Shown: positions 32,635-42,232, numbered from the stretch's first letter. The stretch is 64,000 nt of DNA from an uncultured Slackia sp. (GCF_934630525.1 NZ_CAKTVX010000009.1:1-64000); one strand, 5' to 3'. The notes: generated by a model not told the origin, from the letters alone. Translations and numbers: made by a program.

Positions 32635-33339
32635 ATGAGCAACGAAACGCGACGCATTCTCCTCGTCGAAGACGAGAAGGCAATCCGCGATGCTGTAGCC
32701 GCCTATCTCGAACGTGAGAACTACTGGGTGACCGCCGTTGGCGACGGCCAGGAAGCCCTCGAAGAATTTTCCAAGCATCATTTCGACCTGGTCGTGCTCG
32801 ACCTCATGCTTCCCCGCGTGCCGGGCGAGCGCGTGTGCCGTGCCATTCGCGACAATTCCGATGTGCCTATCATCATGCTCACCGCGAAGGGCGAGGTTGA
32901 AGACCGCATCATCGGTCTCGAGCTTGGCGCTGACGACTATCTGGTGAAGCCCTTCAGCCCTCGCGAGCTCGTCGCCCGCGTTCGTGCGCTGCTTCGCCGC
33001 GTGCACGCCGATTCTGAGCCTCAGCGCGAGGTGCTCGAGTTCGGCGAGCTCACGATTGACGTTTCGGGCCATAAGGTGCTCGTCAAGGGCAAGGAAGTCG
33101 ACCTTACCGCCAGCGAGTTCAAGCTGCTCACCACGCTTTCTCGCTATCCTGGCCGCGTGTATTCGCGCATGGAGCTCGTCGAGAAGGTTCTCGGCTACGA
33201 CTTCGAGGGCTATGAGCGCACGATCGACTCCCACGTGAAGAACCTGCGCGCCAAAATCGGCGACAATCCGCGTAACCCCAAGTGGCTGCACACCGTGCAT
33301 GGCGTGGGCTATCGTTTCGAAGACCCCACCAAGCAGTAA
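32635..33339 (+). CDS. OmpR/PhoB-type response regulator
   Basis: 234 residues. Receiver domain 1-120 with Glu12-Asp13, phospho-acceptor Asp56 (VVLDLMLP) and Lys in YLVKPF. The C-terminal winged helix (~135-230) has SEFKLLTTL and RTIDSHVKNLRAKIG, as in OmpR/PhoB. GGGGAG precedes the ATG. The cognate kinase gene lies 57 bases downstream. It may control the divergent Tat-signal gene; the 150-bp gap is shared. Confidence 0.93.
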   Translation: MSNETRRILLVEDEKAIRDAVAAYLERENYWVTAVGDGQEALEEFSKHHFDLVVLDLMLPRVPGERVCRAIRDNSDVPIIMLTAKGEVEDRIIGLELGADDYLVKPFSPRELVARVRALLRRVHADSEPQREVLEFGELTIDVSGHKVLVKGKEVDLTASEFKLLTTLSRYPGRVYSRMELVEKVLGYDFEGYERTIDSHVKNLRAKIGDNPRNPKWLHTVHGVGYRFEDPTKQ

Positions 33340-33396
33340 GTCGGTTTGCGCCGGCTTGCCGGCATTGAGAAACACGAGGGTGAGATCGCAGCAATT

Positions 33397-35004
33397 ATGG
33401 CGTCAGAACCTAAGCAAGCAAGTGGCAAGAAAAAGCGAGACGACGAGCGAACCGCGCGCCAGCGCATCCATGATTGGTTCTTTGGCTTCTCGTATACCAC
33501 TCGCGTAACCGTAACCTTTTCGCTCGTTGCCATCATGACCGTCGTGGTGGCAATGGGCGTTCTTTCCTATGTGTGGGAAGAGCATTTCCAGGCCTATACC
33601 CGCGAAAACGTTCAGCAGCTCGCCGATACGACTGCCGCCAACATCGCGAACCGCTACGAGCGAAGCAATTCCGCAACGCTTGGCGCCATTGGCGAGGGCA
33701 ACAAAATGAGCTACCCGTCGCTTTCGATTAACGACGTGGAGCCTGCCGAATCGGTGCATATGCTGCAGCCGGGCATGGGCATTCAAGTTATTTCCTCTTC
33801 GACCGAAACCGTCGTGTACGACTCGTCGCGCCCCAGCGGCTCTTCGTATTCGTCTTCGAACAGCATTGATGAAACGGGCTCGTTTGCGCCGTCCGATGGC
33901 AAGATGGCCTCCGCGGCCATCACGCTTGGCGATGGGCAGGTTGTCGGCACCGTCCAAATTTGGGTTTATGGCAGCGATTTGCTGCTTTCGAAGGCCGATC
34001 AAGAATTCCGCATGCAGAGCTACCAGGGCATGTGTCTTGCCGCCGTGCTCTCTGTCGCGCTTGCTTCGCTTATCGGCGTTCTGTTCGCGCGTGGCTTGGT
34101 GCGTCCTATTAACCGCATCACGAAAACGGCGCAGGAAATCAAAGAAGGCAATCTTTCGGCTCGCGTGAACCTCGATGGCAAAGACGAAATCGCCGAGCTC
34201 GCCAAAACGTTTGACGCCATGGCGGAAAGCGTCGAGAGCAATCAGGAACTCGAGCGCCGCCTCACCACCGACGTGGCGCATGAGCTGCGCACGCCTCTCA
34301 TGGCGATTCAATCGACGGTCGAGGCCATTATGGATGGCGTGTTCGAGGCCGACGAAGAGCGCCTGAACACGATTGACGCCGAGGTGCAGCGCCTTTCTCG
34401 CTTGGTCGACGCCATTTTGAAGCTCTCGCGCCTCGAGAGCCGCTCGACCCCCATGAATGAGGAAGTCGTCGACGTGGGCGACATTATTCGTCCGCTTGTT
34501 ATGTCGCACGAAGCGTTCGTCAACGACGCCGGCCTCACGCTCGAATACGACGCAGAGCCCGACGTCATCGTCTACGGCGACCGTGATATGCTGCGCCAGG
34601 CAACCGCGAACCTCATCTCCAACGCGGTTCGCTATACGCCGGCGCCGGGCAAGATTACCGTTTCGGTCAAGCGCGGCGATGTTATGGCCGCAATTGCCGT
34701 TCGCGATACGGGCATCGGCCTTTCCCCCGAAGAGCGCCGCATGGTGTTCAAGCGTTTTTGGCGTGCCGAGGAAAGCCGTCAGCGTCAAAGCGGCGGTTTG
34801 GGTGTAGGCTTGGCCGTTGTGAAAGAAATCGTCGACCGCCATGGCGGCTGGGTGCAGGTGGAAGGCAAGAAGGGCGAAGGCGCTTGCTTTACCATTCATG
34901 TTCCGCTTTATGACGAAGAGCGCATCAAGGCGCAAAAGGAAAAGGCCAATTCGAAAGAACGCGGCGCAAAAGCGCAGGCGGCAAAACGAAAGGGAAGGAA
35001 CTAG
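33397..35004 (+). CDS. membrane sensor histidine kinase
   Basis: 535 residues. Two membrane helices (~35-60 and ~210-235) enclose a Ser-rich extracellular sensor of about 150 residues. A HAMP domain follows (FARGLVRPINRITKTAQEI), then HisKA with the phospho-acceptor in DVAHELRTPL and a HATPase with NLISNAVRY, DTGIGLS and GGLGVGLAVV. A Lys/Ala-rich basic tail ends the chain. The ATG at 33397 is preferred over a TTG at 33346 because of the normal juxtamembrane start; the ribosome site is poor. It pairs with the regulator upstream and runs straight into purC (three-base gap). Confidence 0.9.
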   Translation: MASEPKQASGKKKRDDERTARQRIHDWFFGFSYTTRVTVTFSLVAIMTVVVAMGVLSYVWEEHFQAYTRENVQQLADTTAANIANRYERSNSATLGAIGEGNKMSYPSLSINDVEPAESVHMLQPGMGIQVISSSTETVVYDSSRPSGSSYSSSNSIDETGSFAPSDGKMASAAITLGDGQVVGTVQIWVYGSDLLLSKADQEFRMQSYQGMCLAAVLSVALASLIGVLFARGLVRPINRITKTAQEIKEGNLSARVNLDGKDEIAELAKTFDAMAESVESNQELERRLTTDVAHELRTPLMAIQSTVEAIMDGVFEADEERLNTIDAEVQRLSRLVDAILKLSRLESRSTPMNEEVVDVGDIIRPLVMSHEAFVNDAGLTLEYDAEPDVIVYGDRDMLRQATANLISNAVRYTPAPGKITVSVKRGDVMAAIAVRDTGIGLSPEERRMVFKRFWRAEESRQRQSGGLGVGLAVVKEIVDRHGGWVQVEGKKGEGACFTIHVPLYDEERIKAQKEKANSKERGAKAQAAKRKGRN

Positions 35005-35007
35005 GCT

Positions 35008-35880
35008 GTGAACCCCATTACCATCAAGCCCGACGCGCAGGGCAAGGTACGCGACATTTATGATCTTGGCGACACGCTGCTGTTCGTCGCGACCGACCGC
35101 ATCTCGGCGTTTGACTACATTTTGGAAGACGAAATTCCCCACAAGGGCCAGGTTCTTACCCAGATCAGCTGCTTCTGGTTCGAGCTGCTCGAGGGCGTTG
35201 TCGAAAACCACCTGGTCTCTTCCGACGTGAACGATTTGCCCGAGCAGTTCAAAGAGTGGAGCGACTACCTCAACGGCCGCTTCATGATCGTGAAGAAAGC
35301 CCAGATGATTCCTATCGAGTGCATCGTGCGCGGTTATCTGACCGGTTCCGGCTTCAAGGATTACCAGAAGACGGGCAGCGTATGCGGCATCGAGCTTCCT
35401 TCTGGCTTGCAGAACTCCGCCAAGCTTCCCCAGACGCTGTTCACGCCTTCCACGAAGGCCGAGATTGGCGATCACGACGAGAACATCAGCTTTGAGCGCG
35501 CGGTTGAAATCGTGGGCGAGAAAGCTGCGACCGACATTCGCGACCTGTCGCTGAAGGTGTACGAGACCGCCGCAGAGCATGCGCGCAAGCAGGGCATCAT
35601 CATCGCCGACACGAAGTTCGAGTTCGGCGTGCTCGATGGCCGTACGATTCTGGGCGATGAGGTGCTCACTCCTGACAGCTCTCGCTTCTGGAGCGCCGAC
35701 GACTATGAAGTGGGCCGCGAGCAGGCGAGCTTCGACAAGCAGTTCGTGCGCAATTGGCTCAACGCCAATTGGGATCGCCAGGGCAACCCGCCGCATTTGC
35801 CGGCCGACGTTATCGAGAAGACCACCGAGAAGTACATCCAGGCATACGAGAAGCTTTCGGGCCGCACGTTCAACTTCTAA
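35008..35880 (+). CDS. purC: phosphoribosylaminoimidazole-succinocarboxamide synthase
   Basis: 290 residues. It joins aspartate to CAIR with ATP to give SAICAR, the substrate of PurB encoded upstream. GKVRDIYDLGD (ATP loop), TDRISAFDYI, ECIVRGYLTGSG and DTKFEFG are family motifs. It is of the longer, Ade1-like length. GTG start with AAGGAA upstream, three bases after the histidine kinase stop: an unusual operon partner, so the two-component system and purC may share expression. A strong terminator follows. Confidence 0.95.
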   Translation: MNPITIKPDAQGKVRDIYDLGDTLLFVATDRISAFDYILEDEIPHKGQVLTQISCFWFELLEGVVENHLVSSDVNDLPEQFKEWSDYLNGRFMIVKKAQMIPIECIVRGYLTGSGFKDYQKTGSVCGIELPSGLQNSAKLPQTLFTPSTKAEIGDHDENISFERAVEIVGEKAATDIRDLSLKVYETAAEHARKQGIIIADTKFEFGVLDGRTILGDEVLTPDSSRFWSADDYEVGREQASFDKQFVRNWLNANWDRQGNPPHLPADVIEKTTEKYIQAYEKLSGRTFNF

Positions 35881-35935
35881 GCGCTCTTCTTTCGTTTATT
35901 TCGGCGCGATTGCGACGTTTTTCAATGAAACGCCA

Positions 35936-35977
35936 AAAGGTCCCATTGAAGGTTTGCCTTTGATGGGGCCTTTCTTT
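35936..35977 (+). terminator. terminator of purC
   Basis: An 11-bp stem (35936-35946 with 35963-35973, one G-T pair) with an inner AAGG/CCTT stem, followed by CTTTATTATT. Confidence 0.8.
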
Positions 35978-36028
35978 ATTATTTATGCCTTGGATTTACC
36001 AAGTGTTTTCGAGAAGAAAAGTATCCAT

Positions 36029-36637
36029 ATGAGCACACGAAACCCGATGAACGACCGCTATCAGACCGACGGACCGAAGGGCCAGACCAAGAGGTCGGCC
36101 TCTTCGCTCAAGCCGAAGTCGAAAGCCGCGTCGAGCGTGTACGTGAAGTCCACGCAGAAGACTCCGCAGGAAAAGAAGGCCGCGCAAAAGGCCGCCCGCC
36201 AAAAGCAGGCCGAGCTCGACCGCAAGTACTACAATCCGCCTACGGCTCAGTACAAGAAGTACAAGCGCATTTGGTGGGGCATGCTCGGCGGCGCTATCGT
36301 CTGCACGCTGGTCGCTATGGGCGCTGGCTCCTGGTGGCCCGATAACCCGACCATGACGTGGTGCTTCCTGATTCCCGCATATGCGTTGATCATCGGTGCT
36401 TTGTGGTTCGACTTCGCCAAGGTGCGCAAGGTTCGCCGCGAGTACCAAATGGAGATGCTCAAGAAGCACCCCAAAGAGGCCAAGAAGCATCCCACCACGG
36501 CAGCGAAGAACAAGGTCGATGCCGCCAAGGAAGCTGAGCGCGAAGCCGCGAAGGCGGAAAAGAAGCGCTTCGGCCATTCCTTCATTCGCAAGGCAAAGCT
36601 CGAAGAAGCAGCTGAAGACGAAAAGAAGTCCGAATAA
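36029..36637 (+). CDS. hypothetical two-helix membrane protein, charged
   Basis: 202 residues. A Lys/Ser/Gln-rich N terminus of ~75 residues leads to two membrane segments (~82-100 and ~110-130) with WWGMLGGAIV and WCFLIPAYAL. An Arg/Lys/Glu/Ala-rich coiled-coil-like tail follows. The plan recalls actinobacterial DUF3043 proteins, but I am not sure. The ATG at 36029 has only AGAAGAAAAG upstream. Both tails should be cytoplasmic. Confidence 0.6.
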   Translation: MSTRNPMNDRYQTDGPKGQTKRSASSLKPKSKAASSVYVKSTQKTPQEKKAAQKAARQKQAELDRKYYNPPTAQYKKYKRIWWGMLGGAIVCTLVAMGAGSWWPDNPTMTWCFLIPAYALIIGALWFDFAKVRKVRREYQMEMLKKHPKEAKKHPTTAAKNKVDAAKEAEREAAKAEKKRFGHSFIRKAKLEEAAEDEKKSE

Positions 36638-36638
36638 C

Positions 36639-36670
36639 AAAAAGCCCGCTCAATCGAGCGGGCTTTTTTG
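36639..36670. terminator. bidirectional terminator
   Basis: A perfect 10-bp stem (36642-36651 with 36656-36665), AATC loop, TTTTTG on the right and AAAAA on the left. It can serve both the forward gene at 36029 and the convergent methyltransferase gene. Confidence 0.9.
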
Positions 36671-36720
36671 TGCGGCTCCGATGGGCGTGCCGCGCTGGCA
36701 TGCCCTTCCTTGCTCCGCCT

Positions 36721-38082
36721 TTACACGACCTGGAAGAGGAAGAACTTGAGGTAGTCGGTTTCGGGCACGCCCCACACGATGGGATGGTCGGGCGATTGCT
36801 GGCGTTCCTCGATTTGGCGAAGTTGAACGCCAGCATCGTGCGCCGCGCTCACGAGCATTTTGCGGAAGCGATCGGTATCCATGAAGTGCGAGCAGCTGCA
36901 GGTGGCCAAGTATCCGCCGCGCGGCAAGGCTTTCATAGCGCGATAGTTGATCTCGTGGTAGCCACGCGTGGCCGAATCGATGGTCTTGCGGCTCTTCGTG
37001 AACGCCGGCGGGTCGAGAACGATGAAGTCGTACGGCGCCTTTTTCTGAGCCTCGATTTCGGGCAGCAAATCGAACACGTTGACAGCCTGGAAGCTCATGC
37101 GGTTTTCGAAGCCGTTCAGGCGAGCATTCGATTCTGCCATGTCGACCGCGAGCTGCGAGATGTCGACGGCATGCACGTGCTCGGCTCCGCCAGCGGCGGC
37201 GTTAAGGGCGAACGAACCCGTGTGCGTGAAGCAGTCGAGCACGCGACGTCCGCGGGCGATGTTGGCCACAGCGCGGCGGTTGTATTTCTGGTCGAGGAAG
37301 AAGCCGGTTTTTTGGCCGTTTTCGAAATCGACGTGGTAGCGCACGCCATTTTCGACGATTTCGGTCGTAGTGGGGCCGAATGCCGCTGCGGCTTCGTCGT
37401 TTGGCGCGAGAGGCGCGGGCACCGCCGTAAGCGCAGGTTGAGCGCCCAGGCCGGCAAAATCGCTTCCCAGGGGGAACCATCCGCAGCTTTCCTGAAGGCC
37501 TTCGAGCTTGCGCGTCGACACGTCATTGCGCTCGTAAATGCCGCGAATGATGACGCCATCTTCGGCGAGTACCTTCACAAGCAGGGGGAACACGACAGGT
37601 TTCAGGCGCTCCATGCCGTAGGCGAGCGTTTGGGTCACAAGCACGTCGTTGAAGCGGTCGACGACGAGGCCGCAAAAGCCATCGGCCTCGGAGAAAATCA
37701 TGCGGCAGGCGGAAACGTCGTCGCCCATCACGGCGCGACGATGGTTCCATGCCCAGCGAATTTTGCGTTCCCAAAACGCCGAATCGAACGCGTCGTTCGC
37801 GTTGGTCGAAAGCAGGCGAATGCGAATCTTGCTTTGCTGCGAGAAAATGCCCGTGCCAAGGTATGCCCCTTTGCGTGTGAGCACGTCGACGAGGGCGCCG
37901 TTTTCCGGGGCGATTCCGCCGGATTCGATCGATTCTTTCCACGTGCGGGCCGCTTCTTTGGGGTCGCCCGCTTCCACAATGCGCTCGACTTCCGCATCGT
38001 AGACCCAAGGGTGACCGGCGCGGCATGCGCGTTCGCCTTTGGGCGTGATGAATGCCATAGGGTAGGGACGGTGGGTTTTCAT
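36721..38082 (-). CDS. rlmI: class I SAM-dependent rRNA methyltransferase (RlmI-like)
   Basis: 453 residues. The N-terminal part (~1-80) is PUA-like; the C-terminal Rossmann part has FENGQKTGFFLDQKYNR, LDCFTHTGSFALNAAAGGA (SAM loop) and LDPPAFTKS. It should make m5C in 23S rRNA (position 1962 in E. coli). An Ala/Pro-rich insert of about 30 residues sits near 225-255 before the catalytic part. The ATG at 38082 has AAGGAG five bases upstream. Its promoter (TATAAT on the reverse strand, 38144-38149) is divergent from the glycosyltransferase gene. Confidence 0.85.
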   Translation of the reverse strand: MKTHRPYPMAFITPKGERACRAGHPWVYDAEVERIVEAGDPKEAARTWKESIESGGIAPENGALVDVLTRKGAYLGTGIFSQQSKIRIRLLSTNANDAFDSAFWERKIRWAWNHRRAVMGDDVSACRMIFSEADGFCGLVVDRFNDVLVTQTLAYGMERLKPVVFPLLVKVLAEDGVIIRGIYERNDVSTRKLEGLQESCGWFPLGSDFAGLGAQPALTAVPAPLAPNDEAAAAFGPTTTEIVENGVRYHVDFENGQKTGFFLDQKYNRRAVANIARGRRVLDCFTHTGSFALNAAAGGAEHVHAVDISQLAVDMAESNARLNGFENRMSFQAVNVFDLLPEIEAQKKAPYDFIVLDPPAFTKSRKTIDSATRGYHEINYRAMKALPRGGYLATCSCSHFMDTDRFRKMLVSAAHDAGVQLRQIEERQQSPDHPIVWGVPETDYLKFFLFQVV

Positions 38083-38143
38083 GGGTTCTCCTTGGTTGGA
38101 GCGTGCTTGGCCGCATGGGCCGCATCGCAAGTAATACCAGGGC

Positions 38144-38187
38144 ATTATACGTTGCGTTGGGGCGGGGCGGAACAAAGGGGTAGAATA
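38144..38187. promoter_or_regulatory. overlapping divergent promoters
   Basis: Reverse strand: TATAAT (as ATTATA, 38144-38149) with TTCCGC 17 bases upstream, for rlmI. Forward strand: TAGAAT (38181-38186) with TTGGGG 18 bases upstream (38157-38162), for the glycosyltransferase. The two overlap, so transcription may be mutually exclusive. Confidence 0.5.
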
Positions 38188-38258
38188 ACCGTAACTGAAA
38201 TACGGCTCCGCTGGGGCGAGGACACGCACCTTGCCTCGGGCGATGGAAAAGAGTGCCC

Positions 38259-39560
38259 ATGAACCCAGTTGTGATTATTCCCACGTTCGTGTCCGCGCGT
38301 GGGCGCGTTGAATCGGGTCCCGTTACCACGACATATGACCATACAACGTCGATGTCTGCCTCGGGCGAGTTGCCCCGCTGCCTCGAATCGCTTCGGTGCG
38401 TGCGCGGGCTTGGGCATATCATCGTGCTCGTGATTGCCGAACCCGCTATCGAGAATAAGGCCGCAAGCAAAATTCGCGCCGTTGCCGAGCAATTCCCCGA
38501 TTTGAATATCGCCGTGGTGGGCGCTCCCGAGATGGCGCTTGTGCGTCAGCGCATGGAGCAGCTCAATATCGGCCTGCGCGGCGAAGTGGGTCTTGCGGGC
38601 TATGGCGCAATGCGCAACCTGGGGCTTCTTCTTGCGGGTGCGCTCGATTTCGATTCGGTGGTATTCATCGACGACGATGTGGTGATTGACGACCCCGCGT
38701 TTTTGGAAAAGGCGATGTATGGCCTGGGCAAGCTTACGCGCAGCGGCGTGCCCATTCTTGCGAAGTCGGGCTTTTATCTGAACAAAGAAGGCCAATACCT
38801 CTCGAGTCGATCCACGAAATGGTACAACCGCTATTGGGACCAGGCTACCGCATTCAACAAGTGGATTTCCAAGGCCATGAAGGGCCCGCGCCTGTCTCGT
38901 TCGAACCATGTGTGCGGTGGTTGCTTGGCGCTGCATCGCGAGGCGTTTCGTCGCGTGTCGTTCGACCCGTGGATCGCTCGCGGCGAAGACTTGGATTACA
39001 TGCTCGATTTGCGCATGTACGGAAGCGATATCTGGTTCGACAACACGTGGTACATGCATCACCTTCCGCCCGAAACCAAGCGTGAAGGGCTTCGTTTCCG
39101 TCAAGATATCTTCCGTTGGCTCTACGAGTATCGCAAGGTGGAATACGGGCGAACCCAGATCGACCTGCTTCAGATCAAGCCGCAATCGTTGCTGCCGTAC
39201 CCGGGGCCTTTCTTGGAGCCGGGCATCACGCGCCGCATTAAGCGCACGGCGTGGCTGCGCAGCTTCGGGCGCCCCGATGGCGCCGGGTATCGTCGCGCGG
39301 CGAAGGCGGCCACGGGCGAGGCGTCTCGATATGCCGAAGACCACTGCTCGAAGTATTTCGGCTTCCAGTCGATGTGGCCGGCGGTCATGAAGCGCATGGC
39401 GAACGACGCGATTCTCCAGAGCGTGCTTTTGAGCTCATCGAACCGCGATGCGCAGCAAGCCGAGGCGCAGCGCGCCCAACGTGCGGCATGGGGAGCCGCC
39501 GGCGGAATCGACCCTGGCGCAACAACGGAGATTCGCCTTAATATGGGCAACGCAGAATAG
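38259..39560 (+). CDS. GT-A glycosyltransferase-like protein
   Basis: 433 residues. The N terminus NPVVIIPTFVSARGRV starts a nucleotide-sugar fold, and FIDDDVVIDD (~140-150) supplies the DxD metal site. A later RGEDLDYMLDLRMYG resembles the acidic catalytic region of family 2-like enzymes. There is no membrane helix. A C-terminal Arg/Ala/Gln-rich ~90 residues may be helical. Acceptor and donor are unknown. A GTG at 38253 is an alternative start. The TauE gene begins five bases after its stop. Confidence 0.7.
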   Translation: MNPVVIIPTFVSARGRVESGPVTTTYDHTTSMSASGELPRCLESLRCVRGLGHIIVLVIAEPAIENKAASKIRAVAEQFPDLNIAVVGAPEMALVRQRMEQLNIGLRGEVGLAGYGAMRNLGLLLAGALDFDSVVFIDDDVVIDDPAFLEKAMYGLGKLTRSGVPILAKSGFYLNKEGQYLSSRSTKWYNRYWDQATAFNKWISKAMKGPRLSRSNHVCGGCLALHREAFRRVSFDPWIARGEDLDYMLDLRMYGSDIWFDNTWYMHHLPPETKREGLRFRQDIFRWLYEYRKVEYGRTQIDLLQIKPQSLLPYPGPFLEPGITRRIKRTAWLRSFGRPDGAGYRRAAKAATGEASRYAEDHCSKYFGFQSMWPAVMKRMANDAILQSVLLSSSNRDAQQAEAQRAQRAAWGAAGGIDPGATTEIRLNMGNAE

Positions 39561-39565
39561 GATTT

Positions 39566-40546
39566 ATGGGAAGTACATTCATGGTTTCGTTCTTCATCGC
39601 CGCGCTCGTTGGTGTGGGCGTCGGCGTGCTTTCAGGACTTTTGGGCATTGGCGGCGGCACCATTATGGTGCCCCTGTTCCGTCTGGTTTTTGGCATGGAG
39701 CCCATTGCCGCCACGGCGACATCGCTGTTCACCATTGTGCCTACGTCTATTTCGGGCATGTGGAAGCATGCTAAAAACAAGACGTCCCTGCCGCGCGTGG
39801 GAATCGTGTGCGGCTTGGCGGGCGCGTGCCTCTCGCCCGTTGGCGTGTGGGCCGCAAACGTGTCGCCTGGCTGGGCGATTATGGGTGCGGCTGCGGTCAT
39901 CGTTGCGTACTCGTCGTTCACTATGCTGAAAAAGGCATTGGCGGCGCCGAAGGGCGGTGCTGCGAAAGAACGTTGCCAGGCGTGCGACGGCAAAGCGATG
40001 GACATAGCGGCCGCATCCGCGAAGAGGAGCGACGGCAAGGCGGTGGGCGCTGCTGTGGCGACGAACGATGCGACGGCGGCAAACCTCGTGGCGACGGCGC
40101 CTGTGGCGGCTGGCGGCTCGGGTGTCGCGGAGGCGCAAGCCGCTTCCCCCGAGATGCCGGCAATCAAGCTCACCCCGAAGTACGTGGCGAAGGTGGCGTT
40201 CATCGGCGTTATTGCGGGCTTCATGAGCGGATACGTTGGCGTGGGCGGCGGCTTCATCATGGTGCCGCTGTTCGTGAGTATGCTCGGCATTCCCATGCGC
40301 CTGGCGTCGGGAACGTCGCTTACCGCGGTATGCATCCTGGCTATTCCCGGCGTTATCGAGCAGGCCGTTTTAGGGAATATCGACTACATGGTTGGCATTG
40401 CGATGATGGTTGGATCTATCCCTGGCGCGGTTGTCGGCGCCAATTTGGTGAAACGCGTGCCCGAGCGTGCGTTGCGCTTTACCTTTGCGGCGTTTTTGCT
40501 GCTGATGGCCGTGCTTTTGATCGTGAATGAGGCAAGTGTGATTTAA
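39566..40546 (+). CDS. TauE/SafE-family anion exporter-like membrane protein
   Basis: 326 residues. Two homologous four-helix halves carry the repeated motif LLGIGGGTIMVPL (~30) and GVGGGFIMVPLF (~225), characteristic of TauE/SafE sulfite/organosulfonate carriers. Between them is an Ala/Lys-rich cytoplasmic loop of about 70 residues (~125-195) with a CQAC motif, not usual in the family. Very close to the upstream glycosyltransferase gene, so an operon. The substrate is unknown. Confidence 0.82.
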   Translation: MGSTFMVSFFIAALVGVGVGVLSGLLGIGGGTIMVPLFRLVFGMEPIAATATSLFTIVPTSISGMWKHAKNKTSLPRVGIVCGLAGACLSPVGVWAANVSPGWAIMGAAAVIVAYSSFTMLKKALAAPKGGAAKERCQACDGKAMDIAAASAKRSDGKAVGAAVATNDATAANLVATAPVAAGGSGVAEAQAASPEMPAIKLTPKYVAKVAFIGVIAGFMSGYVGVGGGFIMVPLFVSMLGIPMRLASGTSLTAVCILAIPGVIEQAVLGNIDYMVGIAMMVGSIPGAVVGANLVKRVPERALRFTFAAFLLLMAVLLIVNEASVI

Positions 40547-40669
40547 GGGAAGGCGATTGCTCCGTCGCGTCGTGCGAAAATGGCGCATAGCGGTTCTGGT
40601 CGACCCCCAAGAGACGTTCTCGAAATTCCGCTCAGCGGTTGGCGTCTTTTAACGTATGAAAGGAATCTC

Positions 40670-41965
40670 ATGTCCAAACCACCCCGAAATATTTATGCGC
40701 GCGTGCTCGATGTCGTGCTTGCGGCAATATGCATGCTTTCGGCCGCGGTGCTTGCGTGCGCGGTGGCTTGGCCCGAAACGGTGGGCAATTTGAACGTGGT
40801 CGCGGGCGTTTCGTTCACCATTTCTGTGGCGCTGCTCATCTATCTGCGCCTTAACCCTGACACGGTGCGCGCTCGCCAGTCCGATACGATTTTGAAAATC
40901 GCGTCGCAGACGCTTGCGTGCTTCCAAGAGGGCTTCGACATTCCCACGGCGCAGAAGGTGTGCCATTTGTTGCTGCCCGCCATTGGAGCGCAGGCCGTGG
41001 CAATCACCGACCGCGAGTCGATTTTGGGCTATGCCGGAGACGACGAGGAAATCAGCCCCGGTGGCGCCCCCATTCGCACGAAGGCTACGCATGCCACGCT
41101 TGAAGACGGCAAGCTGCGCGTGTTGGGCACGCCGCAAGAGATTGGCTTCCCCGATAGCATCAAAGGCCTGCGAGCGGGCATTATCGTGCCACTTACGCGA
41201 GGCGACGCCATTATCGGCACGCTGAAGTTTTACTATCGCCGCTCGCGCGACATCACCGAAACGCAGGTGGCGCTCGCGGAGGGCCTGGGTCAGCTGCTTT
41301 CGACGCAGATTGCCGCCGTTGAGCTGGAACAGCAAACGAAGCTCGCGACCACCATGGAGCTCAAGGCGCTCCAAAGCCAAATCAACCCGCACTTCCTGTT
41401 CAACACCATCAACACCATCGCGTCGCTCGTGCGCACCGACCCCGATCGCGCCCGCATGCTGCTGCGCGAGTTCGCCGTGTTCTATCGCCGCACGCTTGAG
41501 AATTCCGACGATTTGCTCGAGTTGTCGCGTGAGGTCGAGCAGACGATGCGCTACTTCACGTTCGAAGTGGCGCGATTCGGCGAAGACCGCCTTGCCATTG
41601 ACGTCGATATCGAGCCGGGCTTGGAAAGCGTGATGGTGCCCGCGTTCATGGTGCAGCCGCTTGTGGAAAACGCCGTGCGCCACGCCATGCCGCAAGAAGG
41701 CAAGCTCGAGATTCATATTCTGGCGTACAGCGAAGGCGATGACTTGTATATCACCGTTTCCGACAACGGCGTGGGCATGGACGCCGAACAACGCCGCAAG
41801 CTTTTGCGCCCCGAAGCCTCGAAGGGCTTGGGCATTGCGATGAAGAACATCAACGAGCGCTTGCGCGGCTATTTCGGCACCGAGTCGCGCATGGAAGTCG
41901 ATTCGACGCCGGGCAATGGCACCCGCGTGACCATGTTCATGAAAGATGGCTTGGTGGAAGACTAG
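40670..41965 (+). CDS. LytS-type sensor histidine kinase with GAF domain
   Basis: 431 residues. Two membrane helices (~10-30, 40-60), a GAF-like sensor (~75-215), then a His_kinase domain with QSQINPHFLFNTINTI (phospho-acceptor His) and a HATPase (MVQPLVENAVRHA, DNGVGM, GLGIAMKNINERL). Known LytS proteins have five or more membrane helices in a 5TMR domain; here only two. AAAGGA lies before the ATG at 40670. The matching LytTR regulator gene follows at 42233. Confidence 0.87.
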   Translation: MSKPPRNIYARVLDVVLAAICMLSAAVLACAVAWPETVGNLNVVAGVSFTISVALLIYLRLNPDTVRARQSDTILKIASQTLACFQEGFDIPTAQKVCHLLLPAIGAQAVAITDRESILGYAGDDEEISPGGAPIRTKATHATLEDGKLRVLGTPQEIGFPDSIKGLRAGIIVPLTRGDAIIGTLKFYYRRSRDITETQVALAEGLGQLLSTQIAAVELEQQTKLATTMELKALQSQINPHFLFNTINTIASLVRTDPDRARMLLREFAVFYRRTLENSDDLLELSREVEQTMRYFTFEVARFGEDRLAIDVDIEPGLESVMVPAFMVQPLVENAVRHAMPQEGKLEIHILAYSEGDDLYITVSDNGVGMDAEQRRKLLRPEASKGLGIAMKNINERLRGYFGTESRMEVDSTPGNGTRVTMFMKDGLVED

Positions 41966-42153
41966 CGTCATGGCGTTTTGTCGGCGACTGGTTTTCCTGA
42001 GCTAGCGAAAGGTATGAATTTCCTGGTGAGCGGTATTTTCCATTAGCGATATCTATAGCTTGCGTGAAGTGGGGCCAAAGGTGTCCCATTCTATGGTTTC
42101 CACGCTTTTAAACATCGCGTATTTGGGCTACTATTCGTATACGGGCATCGCTC

Positions 42154-42176
42154 GCCGACGGTTTTACGCCGTTGGC
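42154..42176 (+). promoter_or_regulatory. leader hairpin before the LytTR regulator
   Basis: GCCGACGG (42154-42161) pairs with CCGTTGGC (42169-42176, one G-T pair). A TACTAT box about 25 bases upstream may be the -10. The 267-bp gap between the kinase and regulator genes holds nothing else evident; TTGACA-like or LytTR direct repeats were not convincing. Confidence 0.35.
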
Positions 42177-42232
42177 ACGGGGCGCTTGAGCCCGCCTTCC
42201 TTATACGAACTTTCCAGTTATTGGGGGATGCT

